NCBI GenBank assembly: GCA_029210585.1 | Contig: JARGFP010000007.1 | Location: forward strand, 96,358-160,357 | Direction of reading: 5' to 3' | DNA: 64,000 bases | Source: Bacteroidales bacterium | Lineage (GTDB): Bacteria > Bacteroidota > Bacteroidia > Bacteroidales > GCA-2748055 | Shown: positions 56,997 through 64,000 of the stretch, one piece after another | How positions within the stretch are numbered: the stretch's first letter is position 1 | Layout of the letters: each line of letters starts with the position of its first letter | Position numbers and translations under genes: made by a program | Notes under the pieces: generated by a model | Told to the model about the DNA's origin: nothing | What the model saw: the letters and a program-made list of their open reading frames with translations, nothing else | The model's database searches: none

Positions 56997-57812
56997 TCAA
57001 TTGTTTGTTGAATACATTTCTAATGATTCCTGTGTGCTTCTGAACATGCGCTCTGCTTCCTTATCGTACTTGCTATCGGGAAACTCTGATTTAAAGGACA
57101 GGTATTCGTCAACGGTAGACTGCAGGCGTTCCTTTTTCTTGCTTTCAATGCTGTTGTCTGCAAGAAGGAAGCTTGACCTCAGGATCAGGTAGAGCAGTTC
57201 TTCCCGGTATTGCGTATCCGGGTATTGTTCCAGGCTGTTTCGCAGGGCGATAATCGCAGACTTGTAATAGCCCAGGTCGTAATAGAGTTTTGCACTGTTG
57301 TAGGATTTCTCAACGAGTTTATCGCTGAGTTCGGCAATCAGCTCCCTTGCTTCGTTCACCCGCTCAGATGCGGGATATTTCGCAATATACATCCGCAGGG
57401 CGCTGATGGCTTTAAAAGTGGCTTCCTGGTCGAGGGAAGGCCTGGGTGACATCTTGTAGTAGCAGTAGGCGGTCATAAATTCTGCCTCCTCCACGAAATC
57501 ACTGCTGGAATAGGTCGTCGCCAGTTCATTGAAATAATGGCCGGCCAGGATATAGTCGCGCTGACCATAGTAACTCATTGCCTGGTAATATTTTACAGTA
57601 TCAGCCTTGGTGGTTCCCCGGTAGATATTTACCACCTGGTCGAGCAGTGTGGCGGACTTTACGAATTCTTCGGCATTGTAATAGTCGATTGCCTTCTCAA
57701 ATTTCACCGGGTAATCCCTGCTTTTGAGAATTTGTTCATACTCCCCGCAACCCACTAGTAACAAAAATGTTACCAACAGCAATCCGACCGTATATGTTCC
57801 TGATTTTAACAT
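56997..57812 (-). CDS. bamD: Outer-membrane protein assembly factor BamD
   Basis: This lipoprotein of the Bam complex inserts beta-barrel proteins into the outer membrane. From ATG 57812 (MLKSGTYTVGLLLVTFLLLVGC, lipobox) it has 271 residues, composed of about five TPR repeats such as DYILAGHYFNELATTYSSSD and YYKSAIIALRNSLEQYPDT. The frame opens at 57827, but the later start exposes the signal. A TACTTTTG sequence (57816-57823, minus strand) ends 4 bp before this ATG, so a nearly leaderless transcript is conceivable, although no -33 box is seen. Confidence 0.9.
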   Translation of the reverse strand: MLKSGTYTVGLLLVTFLLLVGCGEYEQILKSRDYPVKFEKAIDYYNAEEFVKSATLLDQVVNIYRGTTKADTVKYYQAMSYYGQRDYILAGHYFNELATTYSSSDFVEEAEFMTAYCYYKMSPRPSLDQEATFKAISALRMYIAKYPASERVNEARELIAELSDKLVEKSYNSAKLYYDLGYYKSAIIALRNSLEQYPDTQYREELLYLILRSSFLLADNSIESKKKERLQSTVDEYLSFKSEFPDSKYDKEAERMFRSTQESLEMYSTNN

Positions 57813-57982
57813 GGCGCAAAAGTACAATAAATGAATGAATAATTAAAACAAAAAAACGCTTTAAAAGGCAGTTCTGAATTTACTGTGAATGAACCGGTTG
57901 ATCAAAACGGGCATTCCGCGAAAGCAAAACTACAACTTATAACGGTTAAATTATTATCAAATTTCAGGCCATATGTTAAAAA

Positions 57983-58012
57983 TTGTCAAGTCATGAAAAT
58001 TAGCTACATTTG
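57983..58012 (+). promoter_or_regulatory. Promoter of the alpha-oxoamine synthase gene
   Basis: TTG at 57983-57985 and TACATTTG at 58005-58012 match the Bacteroidota promoter with near-standard spacing. The predicted leader to the GTG at 58043 is about 25 bases. Confidence 0.55.
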
Positions 58013-58042
58013 CCCCATTATTAACCTTAAAACATTAGAGTA

Positions 58043-59299
58043 GTGGATATTTTCGAAAGAATTACTACCGACAGGGGCCCGATCGGGCAATATCAGAAAG
58101 CCGGGCATGGCTATTTTGCCTTCCCCAAGCTTGAGGGAGAGATTTCTGCGCACATGAAATTCCGCGGCAAGGAGGTATTGACATGGAGCCTCAACAACTA
58201 CCTGGGTCTTGCGAATCATCCGGAGGTCCGTAAAGCTGATGCTGATGCTGCAGCCGAATACGGTATGGCGTATCCTATGGGAGCCAGGATGATGTCGGGA
58301 CAGACCAAGAAGCACGAGGAACTGGAAAGAGCCCTGGCAGCATTCGTACAGAAGGAAGATGCATTCCTGCTGAATTACGGGTACCAGGGAATGGCGTCGA
58401 TCATCGATGCTGTTACCACGAGGAACGATGTAATCGTATACGATTCTGAATCACATGCCTGCATTTTAGATGGAATGAGAATGTCGCTGGCCAAGCGTTT
58501 CGTCTTCCCGCACAACAACATGGAGAACTTCGAGAAGCAGCTGGAGCGTGCTACAAGGCGTGCCGAGCAGCAAGGCGGAGGTGTACTGGTGATTACCGAG
58601 GGTGTATTCGGAATGGCAGGAGACCTTGGTAACCTGAAGGCCATTGCGGATTTAAAAGACAAATACAAATTCCGTCTGCTCGTTGACGATGCCCATGGAT
58701 TTGGTACGATGGGAGCTACGGGCATGGGAACTGGTGAGCATTTTGGTATCCAGGACAAGATTGACCTTTACTTCTCCACGTTTGCAAAATCAATGGCCGG
58801 GATCGGCGGATTTGTTGCAAGTCAGACGGAGGTTGTGGATTTCCTGAGGTACAATATGCGTTCGCAGACATTTGCGAAATCGCTGCCTATGCCGATGGTC
58901 ATCGGTGCACTGAAGCGGCTGGAGATGCTGAAGACCATGCCGGAGCTTCGGGAGAACCTCTGGAAAGTTGTCGATGCACTGCAAAGCGGACTAAAGGAGA
59001 ATGGTTTTGATATCGGCGTGACCGAATCACCTGTTACCCCGGTGTACATGACCGGTGGTATCGTGGAAGCAACGAACCTCATCCTCGACCTGCGGGAGAA
59101 TTACAATATCTTCTGTTCGATGGTGATCTATCCCGTGATTCCGAAGGGTGACATCCTGCTGCGGCTCATCCCGACGGCCATGCACACCCTGGATGATGTG
59201 GCAGAAACCATTGCTGCATTCAAGGAGTGCCATGAGAAGCTGAAATCGGGCGAGTACAAGACCGAGACCTTCCAGGACATCAGCAAGCTGAAGGTATAA
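58043..59299 (+). CDS. Alpha-oxoamine synthase family enzyme (serine palmitoyltransferase-like)
   Basis: A 418-residue PLP enzyme of the family that condenses an amino acid with an acyl-CoA or acyl-ACP. Motifs: TWSLNNYLGLANHPEV, NYGYQGMASIIDA, the PLP-binding VDDAHGFGTMGATG and the Schiff-base Lys in STFAKSMAGIGGFVAS. In Bacteroidota such enzymes start sphingolipid (serine) or sulfonolipid (cysteate) synthesis; glycine (KBL) and alanine (BioF) users are alternatives, and sequence alone does not settle the amino acid. It starts with GTG; no in-frame ATG exists before residue 33, and the start fits both the promoter and the family N-terminus. Confidence 0.85.
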   Translation: MDIFERITTDRGPIGQYQKAGHGYFAFPKLEGEISAHMKFRGKEVLTWSLNNYLGLANHPEVRKADADAAAEYGMAYPMGARMMSGQTKKHEELERALAAFVQKEDAFLLNYGYQGMASIIDAVTTRNDVIVYDSESHACILDGMRMSLAKRFVFPHNNMENFEKQLERATRRAEQQGGGVLVITEGVFGMAGDLGNLKAIADLKDKYKFRLLVDDAHGFGTMGATGMGTGEHFGIQDKIDLYFSTFAKSMAGIGGFVASQTEVVDFLRYNMRSQTFAKSLPMPMVIGALKRLEMLKTMPELRENLWKVVDALQSGLKENGFDIGVTESPVTPVYMTGGIVEATNLILDLRENYNIFCSMVIYPVIPKGDILLRLIPTAMHTLDDVAETIAAFKECHEKLKSGEYKTETFQDISKLKV

Positions 59300-59324
59300 G
59301 GACGTATTATACTGAATATTGAAG

Positions 59325-59352
59325 AGGGTGTTTCGTAAGAGACGCCCTTTTT
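59325..59352 (+). terminator. Terminator of the alpha-oxoamine synthase gene
   Basis: Hairpin AGGGTGTTTC pairs with GAGACGCCCT around a short loop and is followed by a T-run. It begins 25 bp after the stop codon at 59299. Confidence 0.75.
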
Positions 59353-59365
59353 CATTTGTACCAGG

Positions 59366-59452
59366 CCTCTTTTCTTTGGGGTATTTCTTTGTGAAGTGGT
59401 TATTGCTGCGCAAAAATCCCGGTTCACTTCAGAAACACCCAAAGAAAAGAGG
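59366..59452. repeat. Long imperfect inverted repeat between convergent genes
   Basis: The left arm (from 59366, CCTCTTTTCTTTGGG) is repeated in inverted orientation ending at 59452. The arms extend with a few mismatches to GAAGTG, about 32 bp each around a spacer of about 23 bp. It lies between the ends of the alpha-oxoamine synthase and trxB. It may be a bidirectional transcription stop or the remnant of a small inverted-repeat element. Confidence 0.75.
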
Positions 59453-59501
59453 AGATTCAGTTAGGTTTCGGGTGTCAATATACTAAGGAACCAGCATCTT
59501 C

Positions 59502-59728
59502 GCTGTTCCTGCTCTCCAGGATGGCGTTCAGCATCCAGTTCAGGCATGTAGCCTGTCACAATGATGGAGGTTGTACAGGTAACTCCTTCCTATTCCAGTT
59601 CACCTAAGTAGTGTTCAGCATCCAGGGCTGGCGTAGCCTGTCACAATGATGGAGGTTGTGCAGGTAACTCCTTCCTATTCCAACTCTCCCAGGTATCGTT
59701 CGGCATCCAGGGCGGCCATGCAACCTGT
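59502..59728 (-). repeat. Tandem triplication of the trxB 3' end
   Basis: Read on the minus strand, a unit of 85-87 bp that begins ACAGG and ends ATTGTG is found in three successive copies. The first (59642-59728) contains the last codons and stop of trxB. The second (59557-59641) still reads ALDAEHYLGELE and a stop in another frame. The third (59502-59556) is partial and reads ELDAERHPGEQEQ. The copies differ by substitutions and small indels, so the duplication is not recent. Confidence 0.85.
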
Positions 59729-60679
59729 TCCTGCTGCAGTTACAGCCTGGCGGTATACGTGGTCCTGCAGGTCGCCTGCGGCAAATACTCCGGGCACATT
59801 GGTCTTCGTGGTACCGGGGATGGTCTTTACATACCCTGTTTCATCGGTATCGAGGTAATCTTTGAAAATGTCTGAATTGGGTGTATGTCCGATGGCCAGG
59901 AAGAATCCATCGATCGGGATATTCACGATCGTTTCATCTGCCTCGCCCTTGTTTTTGTAAAGGTCGACCGATTCCACCACCTTGTCACCCTTCAGTTCTT
60001 TGGTCTGGTGTTTCCAGAGCATTTCAATATTTTTTGTATTAAAAACGCGTTTCTGCATGGCCTTGGAGGCACGCAGTTCGTCCCGCCTGACGATCATATA
60101 GACTTTTTTGCAGAGTCCTGCGAGGTAGGTTGCCTCTTCTGCTGCGGTGTCACCACCACCGACGACAGCAACAACTTTGTCCTTAAAGAAAAAACCGTCG
60201 CATGTGGCACATGCCGAAACGCCATTCCCTTTGAAGTGTTCTTCCGATTCGAGCCCAAGGTATTTTGCCGTGGCGCCTGTGGCGAGGATGACAGCATCTG
60301 CGGAGATCACCTTTTCATTGTCGATCGTAACTTTTTTCACTTTCCCGCTGAAATCGACGGCGGTTGCCATTCCGAACCGGACATCCGTCCCGAACCTGGT
60401 TGCCTGCTTTTCCAGGTCCCCCATCATGGCGGTTCCGTCCACACCTTCGGGATATCCCGGGAAGTTGTCCACTTCAGTTGTGGTGGTAAGCTGTCCACCC
60501 ATTTGCATCCCTGTGTACATGATGGGTTTCAGGTTCGCCCGGGCTGCATAGATAGCTGCGGTATACCCAGCCGGTCCGGACCCGAGGATCAGGCATTTGA
60601 CATGTTCAGCAGATGCGCCATCCGTACCCGTTGTTACAGCCTTTGCTGCTGTGTTGTCCATAGATTTAAAAAGTTCCAT
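59675..60679 (-). CDS. trxB: Thioredoxin reductase
   Basis: This NADPH-dependent flavoenzyme reduces thioredoxin. The 334-residue protein has the FAD-binding LILGSGPAGYTAAIYAARA, the redox-active CATC in SACATCDGFFF, the NADPH motif VVGGGDTAAEEATYLA, and the C-terminal FAD motif GVFAAGDLQDHVYRQAVTAA. An N-terminal extension of about 25 residues precedes the core; later ATG codons exist, so the start is uncertain (60679 or 60661). Its last codons have been duplicated twice downstream. Confidence 0.95.
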   Translation of the reverse strand: MELFKSMDNTAAKAVTTGTDGASAEHVKCLILGSGPAGYTAAIYAARANLKPIMYTGMQMGGQLTTTTEVDNFPGYPEGVDGTAMMGDLEKQATRFGTDVRFGMATAVDFSGKVKKVTIDNEKVISADAVILATGATAKYLGLESEEHFKGNGVSACATCDGFFFKDKVVAVVGGGDTAAEEATYLAGLCKKVYMIVRRDELRASKAMQKRVFNTKNIEMLWKHQTKELKGDKVVESVDLYKNKGEADETIVNIPIDGFFLAIGHTPNSDIFKDYLDTDETGYVKTIPGTTKTNVPGVFAAGDLQDHVYRQAVTAAGTGCMAALDAERYLGELE

Positions 60680-60947
60680 ATGATTATATTGTAGGTTTTA
60701 TTTCTGACAGGTCCCTAAATTACAAAATCAGTACCAATATTGGTTGGTCGTCTGAAAAACAATATCCTTACGACAAAGTTACTGTGTTTTTTATTCCGTG
60801 TGATAAATATCACCGACAAAAAGGCAGCCATCGGAAAATGACGGTTCGCATTGGGTGGCTTCAGCAACAAGCATTTTCGTGATAAAATTTACCGAAAATA
60901 TCCATTGAAATTCAATACATTTAGGCAATAATAAATGGCAATCTAAA

Positions 60948-61967
60948 ATGAATTACGACGAAACGAAAAAAGGAATACTGGTGCTGATGTTTATTCTGGT
61001 CGTCACATTTAATGGTGAAAGTCAGTCCCCATGCACCTGGCATCCCGAAAAACAAGAATTGGAGTTTTCTTTATCACAAATATCCGGTGTGCTTAATTGT
61101 GATATGCAACAGGGGCATGGCAAAAGTCATCATTTCAACAATGTAATTTACAAGCCAACAGGCATGAAGATTAGTCCTGATGGAGAACGCATGGCAGGGG
61201 CAGGTATGCTGAATTTTTTTCGCGTGCTCATCGAAGGTGGGTACCTGACCGAGTTGCGCGTTGAAGAAGCTTTGTTGGAACCTTCAGCGGATGGCATTAC
61301 GCTGACCTGGATGCCTACGATTCGGCGACAGGCCAGCGTAAAAGTGAAATTTACTTTCAGGGAACCGAACATTATTGATATGGATATGTGGGTAGAAACA
61401 CTGGCCAATTACCCTGGATTCGAAATCCTGTTGTCGGCATACCTGGCACCCGGATTTGCGTCCGGAGTATACGTGGCAAAGGAAGAGTTTGGCGTGGTTG
61501 AACCTGAGCAAATACGGTTGGTTGATCAACCGATGATTCATGGAATCTGGCCCTTCTTTCCCCGCGAAGAAGCAGGTGCAAACCTGCTTACCGATGGTCG
61601 TCACCAGAAAGGACGCTGGTTTTGGAGAATGGCAATAGGAAGAAGATACGGAATGCCACTTGCATTTTTCAGTAAAGATGGAGTGGATGCCATACTGATG
61701 GGACGTCCGGAAGATGTGTATGCGGTCGGGGCTACCTATAAAGGAGATGAGATGAACGATAATGTGGCCGGACACAGAAGCATGTATTTATCACTATTTG
61801 GTGAAGATTTTAAAGCAGGAGAAGGCAGGCATACCCAGATGAGGATGATCATTGATGATGTTGGCAGCGATCCTGAAAAACACAAGGAATTATACCAGTC
61901 ATTTTTGAAAGACATTGAGTCAAAACCCCGGTCATTTCAAATCAACCCCGAGGTTAAGAAGAATTAA
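60948..61967 (+). CDS. Secreted protein of unknown function
   Basis: I cannot name this 339-residue protein. It has an N-terminal signal peptide (residues about 10-27, ILVLMFILVVTFNGESQS) and a mature part that reads as a large beta-sandwich, similar in strand pattern to galactose-mutarotase or carbohydrate-processing folds (RRQASVKVKFTFREPNIIDM, then VETLANYPGFEILLSAYLAP). Notable conserved-looking residues are GHGKSHHF, WPFFPREEAG and the GRHQKGRWFWRMAIGRRYG segment. The next genes are a NIPSNAP protein and an RraA remnant, which suggests a catabolic context. Confidence 0.75.
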   Translation: MNYDETKKGILVLMFILVVTFNGESQSPCTWHPEKQELEFSLSQISGVLNCDMQQGHGKSHHFNNVIYKPTGMKISPDGERMAGAGMLNFFRVLIEGGYLTELRVEEALLEPSADGITLTWMPTIRRQASVKVKFTFREPNIIDMDMWVETLANYPGFEILLSAYLAPGFASGVYVAKEEFGVVEPEQIRLVDQPMIHGIWPFFPREEAGANLLTDGRHQKGRWFWRMAIGRRYGMPLAFFSKDGVDAILMGRPEDVYAVGATYKGDEMNDNVAGHRSMYLSLFGEDFKAGEGRHTQMRMIIDDVGSDPEKHKELYQSFLKDIESKPRSFQINPEVKKN

Positions 61968-62105
61968 ATTAAAACATTTTGAATTGGAAGCAGACCTTCG
62001 TCAATACTGCTGATCATGTAAAAATGGTGCGGTAAAAAAATCATATTCCGCATTATTGTTTGTATTTTTCTACCTTAAAATTGTTTCACAAAAAAACCAA
62101 TTAAA

Positions 62106-62885
62106 ATGAACAAACCAGTGAAGATGCTATGCACACTCGCGATCCTGCTGATGATCTTTGCTTCGGCAGAGGCAGCTCCGGGTGGGGAATATTACCAGTT
62201 GCGCATGTATACGATTGAAAATGCATCGCAGGAATCCGCCATGGACCAGTACCTTCAAAACGCATATATTCCTGCTTTAAAGCGTGTGGGAATCAGCGAT
62301 ATAGGTGTATTCAAGACCATTGAAGGCAAAAATGAAGGACAACAGCTGATCGTGGTATTTATCCCTTTCAGTTCAATGAAGCAGCTTGAAAAGGTGTCGG
62401 GAAAGCTGGAAAAAGACAGTGAATTCCATTTGGCCGCAAAGGATTTCATAGAAGCGCCTTATGACAAGCCTCCTTACCAGCGACTGGAGACAACGTTGAT
62501 GAAAGCCTTCAGCGCAACTCCAAAATATCACCGGCCGGAACTTGCTTCCCCCGCTTCTGAAAGGGTGTATGAGTTGCGAAGCTACCAGAGTGCCACTGAG
62601 GAACTGCACAGGAGAAAAGTGAAAATGTTCGATGAGGGCGAATCTGAATTGTTCATTCAGCTCGGGTTTGAACCGATGTTCTTTTCGAAGGTGATCGCAG
62701 GTGCCGATATGCCCAACCTGGTCTATATGACCTGTCATGAGAACGAGGAGGCGCAGGCCGCCAACTGGGCATCATTCCGGGATCATCCTGAATGGATCAG
62801 GATGAAGGCAATTGATGAATACCAGCATACGGTATCGCAGAGTGATAAGTGGCTGCTTTACCCGACGGAGTATTCGGACCTGTAA
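62106..62885 (+). CDS. Secreted NIPSNAP family protein
   Basis: A 259-residue protein with signal peptide (MLCTLAILLMIFASAEAA) and two NIPSNAP/ferredoxin-like (dimeric alpha-beta barrel) modules: GGEYYQLRMYTIENASQE at about 27, and SERVYELRSYQSATEELHRR at about 155. The second ends in a region with SWASFRDHPEW-like sequence (WASFRDHPEWIRMK). NIPSNAP proteins are of uncertain function; bacterial secreted forms often accompany degradation genes. The RraA remnant starts one base after the stop. Confidence 0.87.
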   Translation: MNKPVKMLCTLAILLMIFASAEAAPGGEYYQLRMYTIENASQESAMDQYLQNAYIPALKRVGISDIGVFKTIEGKNEGQQLIVVFIPFSSMKQLEKVSGKLEKDSEFHLAAKDFIEAPYDKPPYQRLETTLMKAFSATPKYHRPELASPASERVYELRSYQSATEELHRRKVKMFDEGESELFIQLGFEPMFFSKVIAGADMPNLVYMTCHENEEAQAANWASFRDHPEWIRMKAIDEYQHTVSQSDKWLLYPTEYSDL

Positions 62886-62886
62886 C

Positions 62887-63156
62887 ATGGTTTATCTCGA
62901 CATGGACAACCGGGGCCGCGGCATCAGAACAGGCCGGAACGAGCTGGAATCCTACAACAAGCCGGTTACCGTTGCCGGAGTGTTGATCCGTCCGGGAGAC
63001 ATGATCGTTGCTGACGGTGACGGGGTGATCTGTGTACCCAGGGAGCAGGCGGAGAAAGTGGCAGTATTTGCCCATGCCATATTGAAACAGGACAAGGAAT
63101 CCAGGAAGCGGATGTACGAGATCCTTGGCCTGGAACCGGATGAGACCATTGAATAG
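62887..63156 (+). pseudogene. Remnant of an RraA-like aldolase/decarboxylase (C-terminal part only)
   Basis: The frame beginning with the ATG at 62887 (MVYLDMDNRGRGIRTG) encodes 89 residues that match the C-terminal half of RraA-family proteins (4-hydroxy-4-methyl-2-oxoglutarate aldolase-like), with PVTVAGVLIRPGDMIVADGD and GVICVPREQAEKV. The N-terminal half, including most of the metal-binding site, is absent, and the preceding sequence belongs to the NIPSNAP gene. It could be translated, coupled to the stop of that gene, but would not be a complete enzyme. It is probably the product of a deletion. Confidence 0.75.
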
Positions 63157-63276
63157 ACAAGGTCCAAATAGCTGTCCACACCGCTGATACGGCATCCCGA
63201 AGAAATATAAATGAAAATGTCGTGCTTCTTTTTTCTGATTTAAGCAGAATTAACTAAATTCGCACCTGATTTTGTT

Positions 63277-63352
63277 CGGGGTGTAGCTCAGTCCGGTTTA
63301 GAGTACTCGTCTGGGGGGCGAGGGGTCGGAAGTTCGAATCTTCTCACCCCGA
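63277..63352 (+). tRNA. tRNA-Pro (anticodon GGG)
   Basis: A full cloverleaf can be drawn: acceptor CGGGGTG/CACCCCG, D arm GCTC/GAGT, anticodon stem CTCGT/GCGAG with loop CTGGGGG (anticodon GGG), and T arm GGAAG/CTTCT with TTCGAAT. The discriminator is A; CCA is not encoded. A C1-G72 pair is typical of tRNA-Pro. Confidence 0.93.
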
Positions 63353-63367
63353 CTAACAGAATCCAAA

Positions 63368-63404
63368 GACCTTGTAAATCAATAATTTACAAGGTCTTTT
63401 TTTT
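63368..63404 (+). terminator. Rho-independent terminator behind tRNA-Pro
   Basis: A hairpin GACCTTGTAAAT pairs with ATTTACAAGGTC, followed by eight T. It lies 15 bp after the tRNA. Confidence 0.88.
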
Positions 63405-63714
63405 ATAGTAGTAGAAAAAATTCACCTCCGATCCCCCTTTTAATGCCCTCCCATACCAATTTTGATCCCTTTGTTCTGACATAATGGACACCACCAAAAT
63501 TTCCTCCATTAGTATTCTAATGTGTATTCTCTGCCCTGACAATTCGTCTGATCGCATCTGAAGTGGATTTCCAACCCTTTATATGAATCAGACACCTATA
63601 TGATCAGGGTCAGAAATGATACCAGTTCTATAACCTCCCTGGGAATGTACTTGGCCCAACTTGCAGTTGTTAAAGCGTAATACCCTGTCATATTGTACGG
63701 TACGGTTTTGATTT
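63405..63714. other. 310-bp intergenic stretch between tRNA terminator and transposase
   Basis: I find no gene or clear motif here. A 56-codon frame on the minus strand (63387-63557) overlaps the terminator and lacks family resemblance. The end of an insertion sequence should lie somewhere in this stretch, but I could not place an inverted repeat. Confidence 0.4.
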
Positions 63715-64000
63715 TCATATTTCGGGTACAACGGATTTTTTCATACTAAAGGGTTGATATTTGAAGCCTAATGCATTATAAATCTCCTTCACTTTCACTT
63801 TGGGTAAGCTGCTTTTCTTTATCCTGATGATCTTACCTGTTTTTGTTTTCATGCTGGAGGTAACCAACTTCTGGGTGTTCATTATACGGACAATATTTCT
63901 CCAATCATGATGAATATCATGTATCTTCAGTTGGTACCTGACAAAAGCAACCAGTTGGTATGCAAGCAATCCCAAAAACAAATGGGCTTCGGTGTTTTCA
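63715..64000 (-). mobile_element. 3' end of an IS1634-like transposase gene, cut by the window edge
   Basis: The minus-strand frame is open from 64000 to the stop at 63715. It reads TEAHLFLGLLAYQLVAFVRY, HHDWRNIVRIMNTQKLVTSS and a C-terminus FKYQPFSMKKSVVPEI, the conserved tail of IS1634-type (IS4-like DDE) transposases of Bacteroidota. The rest of the element lies outside the window. Whether the element is intact cannot be judged. Confidence 0.82.

Noticed and set aside
63387..63557. 56-codon minus-strand frame behind tRNA-Pro (MRSDELSGQRIH...)
   Set aside because: It runs through the tRNA terminator, has no known relative that I recognise, and its codon use gives no support.

Overview
The window is chromosomal DNA of a member of the Bacteroidota, most like Bacteroidales/Marinilabiliales. 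The basis is: two SusC/SusD outer-membrane uptake loci, a secreted subtilase with a type IX secretion C-terminal domain, the characteristic gene order bamD - rpoZ - coaBC - DUF4835 - recN, Bacteroidota-specific families (DUF4831, DUF5606, PUR-like DUF3276, DUF4835), and several promoters of the Bacteroidota type (TTTG - 17 bp - TAnnTTTG). The species cannot be told from the sequence alone.

Layout. Positions 1-30700 are mostly housekeeping: a DUF4831 lipoprotein (cut by the left edge), NAD(P)HX repair, a POT peptide transporter, a phosphodiesterase, a class II photolyase, a LysM/periplasmic-binding protein, purC, phoH, a degenerate SAM-hydrolase-like protein, mazG, a TerB-DnaJ protein, the run coaE - ybbR - yajC - DUF1573 - nusB, a PUR-like nucleic-acid-binding protein, an ornithine carbamoyltransferase/carbamate kinase pair, ftsK with a lolA-like gene, a PgpH-like c-di-AMP phosphodiesterase, an NlpC/P60 hydrolase and cysD-cysN. 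Positions 30875-43861 hold two divergent SusCD operons, each closed by a strong hairpin terminator, around a 705-bp AT-rich intergenic region. Neither carries a glycoside hydrolase. A T9SS-exported subtilase follows at once, which makes peptide uptake a reasonable guess. Positions 47300-51763 carry part of histidine degradation (hutI, ftcD) with a DUF819 membrane protein. Positions 51876-57812 carry fabI and the recN - DUF4835 - coaBC - rpoZ - bamD block. Positions 58043-64000 carry an alpha-oxoamine synthase, trxB with a decayed tandem duplication of its 3' end, an unidentified secreted protein, a NIPSNAP protein, an RraA remnant, tRNA-Pro(GGG) and the end of an IS1634-like transposase.

Points most worth checking: coaBC is split into two frames at a run of ten A residues (real mutation, sequencing error or slippage); the 3' end of trxB is present in three tandem, diverging copies beside a long inverted repeat; the SAM hydroxide adenosyltransferase homologue appears to lack all three catalytic residues; and only the C-terminal half of an RraA-like protein survives behind the NIPSNAP gene. 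I did not see an unmistakable new multi-gene system (no CRISPR array, phage, integron or defence island).
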